Origin: Paraburkholderia caffeinilytica
Lineage (GTDB): Bacteria; Pseudomonadota; Gammaproteobacteria; Burkholderiales; Burkholderiaceae
Length of the DNA stretch: 64,000 nucleotides
NCBI RefSeq assembly: GCF_003368325.1
Contig: NZ_CP031467.1
Coordinates: forward strand, 3,720,001 to 3,784,000
Direction of reading: 5' to 3'
Shown here: piece by piece, positions 35,491-44,815 of the stretch
How positions within the stretch are numbered: position 1 is the first letter of the stretch
Layout of the letters: each line of letters starts with the position of its first letter
The notes under the pieces: generated by a model
The model's database searches: none
Told to the model about the DNA's origin: nothing
Seen by the model: only the letters and a program-made list of their open reading frames with translations
Position numbers and translations under genes: made by a program

Positions 35491-36507
35491 ATGAAAGTCT
35501 TTTATTGCGAGAGCCAGCGCGAGCACGATCCCGGACCGGTTGTCGTGCACGGCCGCACGACCGCCTATACCGAGCAATCTGCGCGCGCCGACGTGCTGCT
35601 CGCGGCCGCGCTCGCCGCGGGCTGCGTGGCGCACGTTCCCGACGATTTCGGATTGAGTTCAGTAGAACCAGTGCACACGGCGCGCTATCTCGACTTCCTG
35701 CGCGATGGACTCGATACGTGGCGGCGCGCCACCGGCGTCGCGGGTCCGATGGTGCCAAGCTTTCATCCGTTCGGTGAGGCGAGTGTGTATCCGGATTCGA
35801 TTGTCGGCCGTTGCGGGTTTCATGTCGCGGATACGACGTCACCCATCTCGGATGGCAGCTGGCGCGCAATCTTGCGCAGCGCACACGCGGCGCATCACGC
35901 GGCGCGCGCGGTGCTCGACGGCGATGCCGTGGCCTACGCGTTGTGCCGGCCGCCCGGGCATCACGCGGAGCGCGAGCGCGCCGGTGGATTCTGCTACGTG
36001 AATAACGTGGCGGTTGCCGTCGAGCAGTTGCGCACACGCTTTCGGCGCATCGCGATAGTGGATGTCGACGTGCATCACGGCAACGGACAACAGAGCATCT
36101 ATTATGCCGACCCTGACGTGCTGACGATCTCGCTGCACGTTGATCCTGTCGTGGCGTATCCGTTTTTCAGCGGCGGGGAATCCGAGCGCGGCACTGGCGC
36201 GGCGCTTGGATGCAACCACAATTACCCGATGCCGAAAGGCACAACCGACGGTTTATACCTGGCGGCACTCGATGTGGCTTGCGCCGAGATCGCCGGGTTC
36301 GCACCTGAGGCGCTTGTTGTGGCACTCGGCCTCGATGCATCGAAGCACGACCCGTTTGCGTATTTCCAGATCACGGAGAGGGGTTTTTCCCGCATCGGTG
36401 CGCGCCTCGCGAAACTGCGCTTGCCTACCGTGCTCGTGCAGGAAGGGGGCTATCTTGCGCCTGATCTGGGCGAAAACCTGCGCGGCTTTCTTCGAGCCTG
36501 GTTCTAG
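35491..36507 (+). CDS. Acetylpolyamine amidohydrolase (class II HDAC-like)
   Basis: 338 aa, close to characterised acetylpolyamine deacetylases of about 341 aa. Catalytic dyad His157-His158 (CRPPGHHAE), zinc ligands Asp193 and His195 (DVDVHHGNG) and Asp282 (GLDASKHDP), and the transition-state Tyr321 (EGGYLAPD) are all in place. It removes acetate from acetylputrescine, acetylcadaverine or acetylspermidine in the cytoplasm, releasing the free amine for the aminotransferase. AAGGAC precedes ATG 35491. The ABC transporter genes follow. Confidence 0.94.
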   Translation: MKVFYCESQREHDPGPVVVHGRTTAYTEQSARADVLLAAALAAGCVAHVPDDFGLSSVEPVHTARYLDFLRDGLDTWRRATGVAGPMVPSFHPFGEASVYPDSIVGRCGFHVADTTSPISDGSWRAILRSAHAAHHAARAVLDGDAVAYALCRPPGHHAERERAGGFCYVNNVAVAVEQLRTRFRRIAIVDVDVHHGNGQQSIYYADPDVLTISLHVDPVVAYPFFSGGESERGTGAALGCNHNYPMPKGTTDGLYLAALDVACAEIAGFAPEALVVALGLDASKHDPFAYFQITERGFSRIGARLAKLRLPTVLVQEGGYLAPDLGENLRGFLRAWF

Positions 36508-36599
36508 CATCACGATCTGGCGCCATTCATGCCGAACAGTCCAGTGAATTAGTCTGATTAATATGTAATCCAAACCAAATGTATCGCAAGGAGTCGGAG

Positions 36600-37646
36600 A
36601 TGAAGAAAATGACATGGTCGGCCGCGGCGGCATCCGTGCTGATGCTCGCCACCACGGCCGGCGCGGCGCTGGCAGGCGAGACGGTGACCTTTGCCGGGTA
36701 CGGAGGCGCGTATCAGAAGGGCATCGTCGAGGCGCTCGCGCAACCTGCGGCGGCTCGGCTCGGATTGTCGCTAGCGCAAAACACCACACCGGGTCTCACT
36801 GCGGTGCGCGTGCAGGTGCAGTCCGGCAGTCCCGCGTGGGACATCGTGAATCTTGGTTCGGATGAGTGCGCGGCGGGCAGTACGCAAAATCTTTTCGAGC
36901 CGCTCGATTACCGGCAGATCAAGACCGACGGCATGGCGCCGAACGCCTGGGCGAAGGACTGGATTGCGAGCAACTACTACAGCGTCGTGCTCGCGTATCG
37001 CAAAGACAAGTATCCGGGTAATCCGCCTCGTACGTGGCAGGACTTCTGGAACGTCAGCAAGTTTCCGGGTCGCCGCGCGATGTCCGACGCACCGATCGAG
37101 TCGCTTGAAATCGCGCTGCTCGCCGACGGTGTCCAACCAGACAAGCTTTATCCGCTCGATATGGATCGCGCCACCCAGTCGATCCAGAAACTCAAGCCCG
37201 CCGTGAGTGTCTGGTGGTCAAGCGGCGCTCAATCGGCGCAACTGATCGAAAGCGGTGAAGTCGACATGGAGATGATCTGGGGTAGCCGCCTCACGCCCGT
37301 GTTGCACGACAACGCGCCGGTCGCGTATTCGAACACTGAGACCATTCTGGGCATGGGCTGTCTCGCGATTCCGAAGGGCGCGCGGCACGTGGCTGAGGCG
37401 CAGAAGATGATCGCGCTGATGATGTCGCCTGAGTACCAGGCGAACATCCCGCACGCGCTCGAAGGCTACGGCCCGGCCAACGCGCGCGCGTTCGACGTGA
37501 AGCAGTTCTCGCCACAGGAGTTGGCCGAACTCAACTCCAGTCCACAAAACCTCAAGAACGCGGTGAAGATCGACGGCCGCTGGTGGGGCACCGGCGACAA
37601 CCAGAAAACAGCCACCGCGCGTTACAAGGCCGCGATTTCTCGTTGA
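36600..37646 (+). CDS. Periplasmic substrate-binding protein, spermidine/putrescine-type ABC transporter
   Basis: 348 aa with a signal peptide (MKKMTWSAAAASVLMLATTAGAALA) and a PotD-like fold: VTFAGYGGAYQKGI, WDIVNLGSDECAAG, WQDFWNVSKFPGRRAM, ALLADGVQPDKLYPLD, VWWSSGAQSAQLIESGEVDMEMIWGSR. It should deliver a polyamine or acetylpolyamine to the permease pair encoded downstream. AAGGAG precedes ATG 36600. GATTA-ATATG-TAATC (36556-36570) in the preceding 92-base gap could be a regulator site. Confidence 0.92.
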   Translation: MKKMTWSAAAASVLMLATTAGAALAGETVTFAGYGGAYQKGIVEALAQPAAARLGLSLAQNTTPGLTAVRVQVQSGSPAWDIVNLGSDECAAGSTQNLFEPLDYRQIKTDGMAPNAWAKDWIASNYYSVVLAYRKDKYPGNPPRTWQDFWNVSKFPGRRAMSDAPIESLEIALLADGVQPDKLYPLDMDRATQSIQKLKPAVSVWWSSGAQSAQLIESGEVDMEMIWGSRLTPVLHDNAPVAYSNTETILGMGCLAIPKGARHVAEAQKMIALMMSPEYQANIPHALEGYGPANARAFDVKQFSPQELAELNSSPQNLKNAVKIDGRWWGTGDNQKTATARYKAAISR

Positions 37647-37668
37647 GGCGACGATACAGGTGCAGACA

Positions 37669-38739
37669 ATGAAGGCGACAGTTTCGATCAGGAACGTCAG
37701 CAAGTCGTATGGTGCGACGACGGTGCTCGACAACGTTTCACTCGACATCGGCGCGGGCGAATTCCTCACCCTGCTCGGTCCGTCCGGCAGCGGCAAGACG
37801 ACTTTGCTGATGGTGCTGGCCGGATTTACGCGAGCGAGTTCTGGCTCGATCAGGGTGGCCGGCGTTGAGTTGCTGACGATGCCGCCACATCGGCGCGACG
37901 TCGGCATGGTATTTCAGAACTACGCGCTCTTTCCGCATATGAACGTAGCCGAGAACATTGGCTATCCGCTCAAGCTGAGAGGCGTCGACGGTGCGACGCG
38001 ACGCCGGCGCGTCGAAGAAATGCTCGACGTGGTGCAACTCACGGGATTTGGCGGGCGCAGCATCACCGCGCTTTCGGGCGGCCAGCGGCAGCGTATCGCA
38101 CTGGCACGCGCGTTGATCTTCGAGCCTCGCATCCTGTTGCTCGACGAACCGCTTTCGGCACTCGACAAACAGTTGCGCGATCGCATGCAGATCGAGATCC
38201 GGCGGCTGCACGAACGCTTCGGCACCACGACGATCAATGTCACGCACGACCAGCAGGAAGCGCTGACGATGTCCGATCGCATCGCCGTCGTCAACGGCGG
38301 CGCGCTCGCGCAGGTCGGCACGCCTGAGGAGATCTACCGGCAGCCGCGCAATCGCTTCGTCGCGCAGTTTATGGGCGAGACCTGCATGGTGCCGCTACGC
38401 CGCGATGCACGCGCGGCCTGGTTCGGCGACACGTGCATTGCTGCAGCACCTGCGTGGACGAGCGAGGCGGATGGCCTGTGGATGGCGCTGCGCCCGGAAT
38501 CGCTGAGCATCGTCGAGAAGGCCGACGCCGATAACCTGTGCTTCGACGCTGTGGTAAAGGATCAGGTCTACCGCGGCGACGCGCAGATCGTCTATGCAGA
38601 CCTCGCCGAAGGCCACGAAGTGAAGGTCCTGATGCCGCCCGGTGTTTCGCTTGCCGAGCGGCGGCGGTTCGCACCGGGCGATCGTGTCAAGGTCGGCCTG
38701 CCGCGCGAAGCACTCGTATTGGTCGGGGAGGGCGCGTGA
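37669..38739 (+). CDS. ABC transporter ATPase, PotA-like
   Basis: 356 aa: Walker A GPSGSGKTT (about 37-45), Q-loop MVFQNYALFPHM, signature LSGGQRQR, Walker B ILLLDEPLSALD, H-loop NVTHDQ and a C-terminal TOBE domain (about 285-355). It energises polyamine-type uptake. It starts 22 bases after the binding protein; its stop overlaps the permease GTG (GTGA), so assembly partners are translationally coupled. Confidence 0.94.
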   Translation: MKATVSIRNVSKSYGATTVLDNVSLDIGAGEFLTLLGPSGSGKTTLLMVLAGFTRASSGSIRVAGVELLTMPPHRRDVGMVFQNYALFPHMNVAENIGYPLKLRGVDGATRRRRVEEMLDVVQLTGFGGRSITALSGGQRQRIALARALIFEPRILLLDEPLSALDKQLRDRMQIEIRRLHERFGTTTINVTHDQQEALTMSDRIAVVNGGALAQVGTPEEIYRQPRNRFVAQFMGETCMVPLRRDARAAWFGDTCIAAAPAWTSEADGLWMALRPESLSIVEKADADNLCFDAVVKDQVYRGDAQIVYADLAEGHEVKVLMPPGVSLAERRRFAPGDRVKVGLPREALVLVGEGA

Positions 38740-39647
38740 ATCTCACCTCGAACGAAACCGCCATCGTCGGCCGACGCCAGCGCGAAAACGAAGTTGCGCT
38801 GCGACGCCTCGAAATCGCCGGACGTCTGCGGATGGTTTTGCTGGGCATGCCGGGGCTCGCCATCGTCGGCTTGCTGCTGGTGATTCCTTTCGCCTGGCTT
38901 GTCGAAAAGTCGCTGCAGAGCGATACCGGACAATGGTCGCTGGCCAACTATATGGCCCTCCTTGATCCGGTGTCCCTGCACTCGATCGTGACGACGCTCG
39001 AGGTCTCGCTCGCGGTCACGCTCGGCGCGGCGCTGATCGGCTATCCGGTCGCTTATCTGATTTCGCAGTTGCCGCGCCGTATCGCAGGCGTGCTGCTCGT
39101 GGCCGTGGTGCTGCCGTACTGGACCTCGACGCTCGTGCGCACTTACTCGTGGCTTGTGCTTCTGCAGCGCAACGGTGTGGTGAACGACCTGCTGGTCGGC
39201 AACGGTCTGATCGCATCGCCCCTCCATCTGGTGAACAATTTCGCGGGCGTTGTGATCGGCATGGTTCATGTTATGACGCCCGTGTTGATCATGCCGCTCT
39301 ATAGCGTGATGCGTGCGATCGACCCGAGCCTCGTAAGAGCTGCCGCGAACTGCGGTGCGTCGCCGCGCGCCGCATTCTGGCAGGTATTCTTTCCGCAGAC
39401 GCTTACGGGGCTCGCGGCGGGCATCGTCATGGTGTTCGTGATCTCGCTCGGCTATTACGTGACACCGGCCCTGCTTGGTGGTGGCAACGTCAATGTAATG
39501 GCGATGCAGATCCAGACCACGCTCGCCACCGAGGGTGACTGGGGGCTCGTGAGTGCGTTCGGCGTAGTACTCGTGCTGATCGCGCTGTTTGCGTCGTGGC
39601 TGGTGCAACGCATCTGTCGCGCGGTCACGCCACGGGAGGGCCATTGA
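38736..39647 (+). CDS. ABC transporter permease, PotB/PotH-like
   Basis: 303 aa from GTG 38736 (GGGAGG upstream), overlapping the ATPase stop. Six membrane segments, with LPYWTSTLVRTYSWLVLLQRNGVVN and the EAA-like loop LVRAAANCGASPRAAFWQVFFPQTLTG that docks the ATPase. Inner-membrane half of the channel. Confidence 0.92.
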   Translation: MNLTSNETAIVGRRQRENEVALRRLEIAGRLRMVLLGMPGLAIVGLLLVIPFAWLVEKSLQSDTGQWSLANYMALLDPVSLHSIVTTLEVSLAVTLGAALIGYPVAYLISQLPRRIAGVLLVAVVLPYWTSTLVRTYSWLVLLQRNGVVNDLLVGNGLIASPLHLVNNFAGVVIGMVHVMTPVLIMPLYSVMRAIDPSLVRAAANCGASPRAAFWQVFFPQTLTGLAAGIVMVFVISLGYYVTPALLGGGNVNVMAMQIQTTLATEGDWGLVSAFGVVLVLIALFASWLVQRICRAVTPREGH

Positions 39648-39648
39648 G

Positions 39649-40461
39649 ATGCAAATGATTGCCACTGATACGCAGATCACGCACGCGCAGCGAGCATGGC
39701 TCTATTTCTTGGGCGCATTGGTGCTGGCGTTTCTGGTCGTGCCATGCCTGCTCGTCATTCCGATGTCATTTTCAGCAGAGAGCTTCCTGCACTTTCCGCC
39801 GCACCACTTGAGTCTGCGCTGGTATCGCAGTTTTTTCGCCTCGGATGACTGGCTGCGTGGTGCATGGGTCTCGCTGGAAGTGGCGCTCGCCACTGTGGTG
39901 TTCGCCACGGTGCTCGGCACCGCGGGTGCGTACGCGATACGTCACCTCGGCGGCAAATTCGGCGGTGCCGTGCGCGCGGTTTTCATGCTGCCGATGATCG
40001 CGCCCGTCATTCTGATCGCAGTTGGCGTGTTTTTCGTCTATGCGCGGCTCGGCCTGAACAACTCGCTTACCGGGCTCGTGCTTGCCCATACGCTGCTCGC
40101 GTTGCCGTATGTGGTGATCACGGTGAGCGCCGGGCTCGAAACCTGCGATCTCACCCACGAGATGGTGGCACGCAGTCTGGGCGCGGGGCGCATGCGCGCG
40201 TTCTTTGAGATCACGCTGCCGCAAATCGCACCGTCGATCTATTCGTCGCTGTTGTTCTCGTTCATGACGTCTTTCGACGAAACGGTGATTGTGCTGTTCA
40301 TCTCGGGCGGCGACACGTCGACGTTGACGCGTCTGATGTTCGAGAATATCCGCGATCAGCAGGACCCGACGATCGCTGCGATCTCCACGCTGCTCATTCT
40401 GATTTCGACGGCGGCGCTCGTCGGCGCGCAGTGGCTGTCGAGGAAAAAAATTAATACCTGA
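39649..40461 (+). CDS. ABC transporter permease, PotC/PotI-like
   Basis: 270 aa from ATG 39649, one base after the first permease stop. Six membrane segments; VVPCLLVIPMSFSAESFLHFPP, MLPMIAPVILIAVGVFFVYARLGL and the ATPase-docking loop MVARSLGAGRMRAFFEITLPQIAP. Completes the transporter; a strong terminator follows. Confidence 0.92.
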   Translation: MQMIATDTQITHAQRAWLYFLGALVLAFLVVPCLLVIPMSFSAESFLHFPPHHLSLRWYRSFFASDDWLRGAWVSLEVALATVVFATVLGTAGAYAIRHLGGKFGGAVRAVFMLPMIAPVILIAVGVFFVYARLGLNNSLTGLVLAHTLLALPYVVITVSAGLETCDLTHEMVARSLGAGRMRAFFEITLPQIAPSIYSSLLFSFMTSFDETVIVLFISGGDTSTLTRLMFENIRDQQDPTIAAISTLLILISTAALVGAQWLSRKKINT

Positions 40462-40470
40462 CGTCCCTGG

Positions 40471-40501
40471 CCGGCCGCGAGAGACGGTCGGTCATTTTTT
40501 T
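40471..40501 (+). terminator. Rho-independent terminator of acetylpolyamine ABC operon
   Basis: CCGGCCG, loop CGAGAGA, CGGTCGG (7-bp stem with one G-U) followed by TCATTTTTTT, ten bases after the last permease stop. Confidence 0.85.
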
Positions 40502-40544
40502 ATTCCGCTGTATTCCAACCACTCGCTTACTACTTATTTTCATC

Positions 40545-41561
40545 ATGAAACTTAGGACTACATTTTTGTTACTTGCAGCCTGTTACGCGAGCGTCGCCCA
40601 TGCGCAATCGAGTCTCACGCTGTACGGAATCGTTGACGAGTTCGTGCAGTACGTCAACACGGGCAACGGCTACACGGCGGCGATGGGGTCGAGCGGTCAA
40701 TGGGCGAGCCGTTTCGGGTTGCGCGGCAAGGAGGATCTTGGTGACGGATATACAGTCAACTTCGTGCTCGAAAATGGTTTCCTGCCAACCACTGGCGCAT
40801 TCGCGACTGCGGGCAGCCTGTTCAACCGCCAGGCGTGGATCGGTTTGTCCAGTGACTGGGGGCAGGTGCGCGTGGGCCGGCAGAATTCGCCACTTTTCAT
40901 CGACGAAGGCCGGATGGACGCATTCGGCGCGGTCACGCAGGCCTCGGGACTCGACAACATCACGACCTACGGCATCCGCACGAGCAACACGATTTCGTAT
41001 CTCACGCCGTCGTTTCATGGGCTGAAGGGCAGCGTCTATGTCGGTCTCGGCAATGCAGGCGGTTTGCGCGGCACGGGTGCGAGCTATCAGTTCGACGTCA
41101 CCTACGATCAAGGACCGTTTTCCGCATTCGTGGCCGGGCAGGCACTGCGCAACACGGATGGCGCACCGACCGATCGCACGATTCTCTCGGGTATTTCATA
41201 CGCTATCGGCAAGTTCACGATCTATGGCGCGTACACATGGGCGAAGTGGGACGAACTGGCGCTGGATGCGAACACCTACGGCGTGTCGGTCGGGTACACG
41301 ATCAATCCGTTCAACTATGTTGCGCTCGGATGGGCACAGTTGACGGATCGGACGTCTGCGGGCAACGGCGCGCGCCAGTTCAGCGTGATGTACAACCACG
41401 ATGTCTCGAAGCGCACCAGTCTCTACGCTGCCGCGTCGTTTCTGCAGAATCGCGGGCAGGCCAGCTATACGCTGGCCGGCGCTGCGAATGCCGGGCTCGC
41501 GCTGGCCTATCCCGGTGCGGAGGCGCGCGGCGTCCAGATCGGTCTCGTACATCGCTTCTGA
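40545..41561 (+). CDS. Burkholderia-type porin, paralogue of the 21.4-kb porin
   Basis: 338 aa: signal peptide ending VAHA, mature QSSLTLYGIVDEFVQYVNTGN, NRQAWIGLSSDWGQVRVGRQNS, VSKRTSLYAAASFLQ and C-terminus GLALAYPGAEARGVQIGLVHRF. A 16-stranded trimeric channel. It has its own transcript after the terminator and probably serves the polyamine module. The upstream Shine-Dalgarno is weak (TTTTCATC). Confidence 0.92.
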   Translation: MKLRTTFLLLAACYASVAHAQSSLTLYGIVDEFVQYVNTGNGYTAAMGSSGQWASRFGLRGKEDLGDGYTVNFVLENGFLPTTGAFATAGSLFNRQAWIGLSSDWGQVRVGRQNSPLFIDEGRMDAFGAVTQASGLDNITTYGIRTSNTISYLTPSFHGLKGSVYVGLGNAGGLRGTGASYQFDVTYDQGPFSAFVAGQALRNTDGAPTDRTILSGISYAIGKFTIYGAYTWAKWDELALDANTYGVSVGYTINPFNYVALGWAQLTDRTSAGNGARQFSVMYNHDVSKRTSLYAAASFLQNRGQASYTLAGAANAGLALAYPGAEARGVQIGLVHRF

Positions 41562-41639
41562 TCGGTGTATCCGTAGCGCCCGCGCGGAAGTCCAGGGTTT
41601 GCGGATGGAGGTGGGGTGATGAATCGCCACCCTTATTGA

Positions 41640-41660
41640 GCATGTATTATTGACACATGC
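41640..41660. promoter_or_regulatory. Inverted repeat and -10 box at LysR start
   Basis: GCATGT and ACATGC, nine bases apart, overlap the LysR initiation codon (41657). TATTAT at 41645-41650 is a near-perfect -10 box six bases before that ATG, and no ribosome site is present. Fits autoregulation and possibly a leaderless message; the -35 region is poor. Confidence 0.4.
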
Positions 41661-42622
41661 TTAAGACGATCACTCCATTCTCTGCTGGTCCGCGCGGCTT
41701 GCCCCGTGAGGAATTGCGTAGCCACCTCGTTTCCCGCATCGACATTTTTACGCTCCGGCTGTTTCTTGCGGTGGTCGAAGAGAGCAGTATTGCGCGCGCG
41801 GCGGATCGGGAGCACGTAGCGCCGTCGGCTGTCAGCAAGCGCCTGGCGGACCTCGAGCAGATGATGCACGTCGCGCTGCTCGAACGCCATCGACGCGGTG
41901 TTTCGTTGACGCCGGCAGGGCAGGCATTGCTTCGTCATTCGCGTCGCATTCTTCGCGATCTTGAGGAGCTCGAGGCCGAGATAGGAGAGTTCACCTCGGA
42001 TTCACAAGGCGCGCGTGGACATGTGCGCGCGCGTGCGAACGAGTCCGCGCTGTTCGGTTTTTTCCCGGATGCGCTCAGTCGTTTCATGGGGGAGTACCCG
42101 AACATCACCGTCGATCTGCGGCCGGATACCAGTACGGGCGCTGTGCAGGCGGTCCGTGATGGCGCCGCAGACTTCGGCATTTTCTGGGGCGATCAGCCTG
42201 TCGACGGCATGACGGTGATTCCGTGCTACGTTGACCGATTGGTCGTCGTGGTGCCGCAAGGGCACCCGCTGGCAGGGCGTCGCAACGTCAGCTTCGTGCA
42301 GCTGCTCGAATTCCCGATGATCCTGCAGGAGCCGATGAGTTCGATTCAAAACCTGACCGACCGCCTCGCGAGCGAGGCGGGACAAACGTTGAAATCACGC
42401 ATCCGGGTGGCCGGCTTCGACGCGGTGTGCCACATGGCGCAGGCTGGGCTGGGAATCGGCATCGTGCCGGATTACTTCGTCAGCGCTCGCGCTTCGGCAA
42501 TGCATATAGCAGAGGTACCGCTCGACGAAGCATGGGCCAGTCGTCTGCACAAATTGTGCGTGCGCAATAGGGACGAAATGCCCGCGGCGACGGGCCTGCT
42601 GGTCGAGTATCTCAGTCTCTGA
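41657..42622 (+). CDS. LysR-family transcriptional regulator
   Basis: 321 aa. The helix-turn-helix (about 30-90: FTLRLFLAVVEESSIARAADREHVAPSAVSKRLADLEQMM) is preceded by a 28-residue extension that is long for the family, so the start may be later, but no better initiator with a ribosome site is visible. The effector domain has ANESALFGFFPDALSRFMGEYP and LVVVVPQGHPLAGRR. It reads toward the leuCDB-like operon in the same direction and is the likely activator. Confidence 0.9.
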   Translation: MLKTITPFSAGPRGLPREELRSHLVSRIDIFTLRLFLAVVEESSIARAADREHVAPSAVSKRLADLEQMMHVALLERHRRGVSLTPAGQALLRHSRRILRDLEELEAEIGEFTSDSQGARGHVRARANESALFGFFPDALSRFMGEYPNITVDLRPDTSTGAVQAVRDGAADFGIFWGDQPVDGMTVIPCYVDRLVVVVPQGHPLAGRRNVSFVQLLEFPMILQEPMSSIQNLTDRLASEAGQTLKSRIRVAGFDAVCHMAQAGLGIGIVPDYFVSARASAMHIAEVPLDEAWASRLHKLCVRNRDEMPAATGLLVEYLSL

Positions 42623-42774
42623 GCGATCATTCCGGCCCGCTCATGTCGCATTACGTCGCATTAAGCCGCCTGAAGCTGCCATCGTTGTTCGCGTTGGCAG
42701 CGTTCCCAAATACGTCTTCTGCTGATTTTTGACCTTCCTAGACTTCACTCCATCGATCAACCGGTGGAGCATGC
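42623..42774. promoter_or_regulatory. Leader of leuCDB-like operon with tandem repeat
   Basis: Contains GTCGCATTA twice in tandem (42645-42653, 42655-42663; period 10), one helical turn apart, suitable for a regulator bound to one face. No convincing -10/-35 pair was found. Confidence 0.35.
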
Positions 42775-44214
42775 GTGTCTCAGGCAATCGCGAGTCGGGC
42801 CTCTCTTTTCGACAAGCTGTGGAAGCAGCATGTCGTCTACGAGCGTGACGACGGTCATACCCTTCTTTATATCGACCGGCACTATGTCGGCGACGATCTC
42901 CCGCGCGACACATTCGACGTGCTTGCCCGCAAAGGGCTGCGCGTACGCCAACCCGGCGCGACATTCGCGATGGCCGATCACTATGCGTCGACGCATGGCC
43001 GGTCGATCGCGGATGTCGTCGACGCCGATCGCCGCGAGCTCGTTCAGAAACTGCTGGACTTCACGCGCGAGCAGCGTGTCTCGATGTTTCCGCTCGACGA
43101 TCCGCGGCACGGCATCGTGCATGTCACCGGGCCCGAGCAGGGGCTGACGTTGCCCGGCATGACGGTCGTATGCGGCGACAGCCATACGTCGACCCATGGT
43201 GCCTTTGGCGCGTTTGGCTTCGGTATCGGCTCATCCGAGGTGAGTCACGTTCTGGCGACACAAACGCTCTGGCAAAAACGTCCGGCCACCCTGGATCTCC
43301 ACATTAGCGGAGCGCTTGCGGCCGGCATCACGGCGAAGGACCTCGTGCTCGCTCTGATCGCGCATCTCGGCGCGGCGGGCGCCACGGGGCATGTGATCGA
43401 GTATCGCGGCGCAGCGGTCGAGGCGTTGAGCATGGAAGCGCGCATGACGCTCTGCAATATGTCGATCGAAGCGGGCGCGCGCGGCGGAATGATCGCACCC
43501 GACGACACAACCTTCGCCTATCTGCGCGATCGACCTCATGCACCGACCGGCACCGCCTGGGAGGAAGCGCTCGCGCGTTGGCGCTCGCTTGGCAGCGACA
43601 TCGGCGCGAAATTCGATCGGGCTGTGACCTTCGATGCCGGCACGGTCGTGCCGATGGTCACATGGGGCACCAGCCCCGCCGATGCCGCCGGAGTCGATGG
43701 CCGCGCCGGCGATCCCGCCGGGACCGACGACATGGTTGCGCGCCGGCGGATCGAGCAGGCGCTCGACTACATGGGTTTGCGCGCAGGGCAGCGCATAGCC
43801 GGTGTTCCCGTCGACCGCGTGTTCATCGGCTCGTGCACCAACGGACGCCTCGAAGATCTGCGGCTGGCGGCGTCCGTCCTCAAGCACGCCCGAGTGCGGG
43901 TGCCGACGCTAATCGTGCCGGGCTCGCGTGGCGTGCGAAACGCCGCGCAGGCCGAAGGCCTCGACCGGATTTTTATCGAAGCGGGCGCGGAGTGGCGCGA
44001 ACCTGGCTGCTCGATGTGTCTGGCAATCAATGGCGACGAAGGGCGTCCAGGCGAACGCATCGCGTCGACCACCAACCGCAATTTCGTCGGCCGCCAGGGG
44101 CGAGGGGTTCGCACCCATTTGATGAATCCGGGCATGGCCGCCGCCGCCGCTGTCACAGGCAGCCTGATCGACTACCGGGAGGTCTTGCGCGATGCAGGCG
44201 TTCACGCGAATTGA
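42775..44214 (+). CDS. leuC: 3-isopropylmalate dehydratase large subunit homologue
   Basis: 479 aa aconitase-fold protein from GTG 42775 with GGAG upstream. [4Fe-4S] cysteines in GSCTNGRLEDLR and EPGCSMCLAINGDEG; also GDSHTSTHGAFGAFGFGIGSSEVSHVLATQTL. By family it isomerises a 2-alkylmalate to the 3-hydroxy isomer. It is a few residues longer than housekeeping LeuC, with a divergent middle (TSPADAAGVDGRAGDPAGTD). Position beside a transporter and without leuA implies a dedicated, perhaps catabolic, function. Confidence 0.88.
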   Translation: MSQAIASRASLFDKLWKQHVVYERDDGHTLLYIDRHYVGDDLPRDTFDVLARKGLRVRQPGATFAMADHYASTHGRSIADVVDADRRELVQKLLDFTREQRVSMFPLDDPRHGIVHVTGPEQGLTLPGMTVVCGDSHTSTHGAFGAFGFGIGSSEVSHVLATQTLWQKRPATLDLHISGALAAGITAKDLVLALIAHLGAAGATGHVIEYRGAAVEALSMEARMTLCNMSIEAGARGGMIAPDDTTFAYLRDRPHAPTGTAWEEALARWRSLGSDIGAKFDRAVTFDAGTVVPMVTWGTSPADAAGVDGRAGDPAGTDDMVARRRIEQALDYMGLRAGQRIAGVPVDRVFIGSCTNGRLEDLRLAASVLKHARVRVPTLIVPGSRGVRNAAQAEGLDRIFIEAGAEWREPGCSMCLAINGDEGRPGERIASTTNRNFVGRQGRGVRTHLMNPGMAAAAAVTGSLIDYREVLRDAGVHAN

Positions 44215-44815
44215 AGGGATCGCGGCGCCCCTGTGCGCCGCCGACATCGACACGGACCAGATCGTGCCAGCCCGTTTCATGCATAAACCGCGCGAGAACT
44301 ATGGCCGCTATTGCTTCCATGACCTGCGCAACGACGTGAGCTTCGTGCTGAACCAGACCGCCTTTCGTGACGCGCAGATCATCATCGCGGGGCCAAATTT
44401 CGGCTGCGGTTCGTCGCGCGAGCAGGCGGTTCACACGCTCGCCGACTACGGCATCCGCGCGCTCATCGGCACCAGCTTCGGCGACATCTTCTATTCCAAC
44501 TGCCTGAAAAACGGCGTGTTGCCGGTTCGTGTGAGCGCGAAGTGGATCGCCCGGCTGTTCGATGCTATCGACGCCTCGCCGGGCGCGCGCGTGACTGTGG
44601 ACTTGAACAGGCAGGAAGTGAGTGCATCCGGGCTTGAACCGGAACCGTTCGAGATTGACGCGTTCTCGAAGCAGGCCTTGCTGGCAGGCGAGGATGAAAC
44701 CGACGTGACGTTGCGGCTTGGCGCCTATATCGATGCCTGGGAAATCGGGCATGGCATCGTGCCGCCATGCGAGGACGATCGTCGCGAGAATAGTTCGACT
44801 ACGAGGAAATCATGA
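44192..44815 (+). CDS. leuD: 3-isopropylmalate dehydratase small subunit homologue
   Basis: 207 aa swivel subunit: [64 protein letters not shown]. It overlaps leuC by 23 bases, as usual for a heterodimer. It completes the hydro-lyase; substrate specificity loop YRPARF-like is replaced by [17 protein letters not shown]. Confidence 0.9.
   Translation: MQAFTRIEGIAAPLCAADIDTDQIVPARFMHKPRENYGRYCFHDLRNDVSFVLNQTAFRDAQIIIAGPNFGCGSSREQAVHTLADYGIRALIGTSFGDIFYSNCLKNGVLPVRVSAKWIARLFDAIDASPGARVTVDLNRQEVSASGLEPEPFEIDAFSKQALLAGEDETDVTLRLGAYIDAWEIGHGIVPPCEDDRRENSSTTRKS

Noticed and set aside
38592..39680. About 360-codon frame antisense to the first polyamine permease
   Set aside because: The product is charged and lacks any motif; the plus strand is a standard permease.
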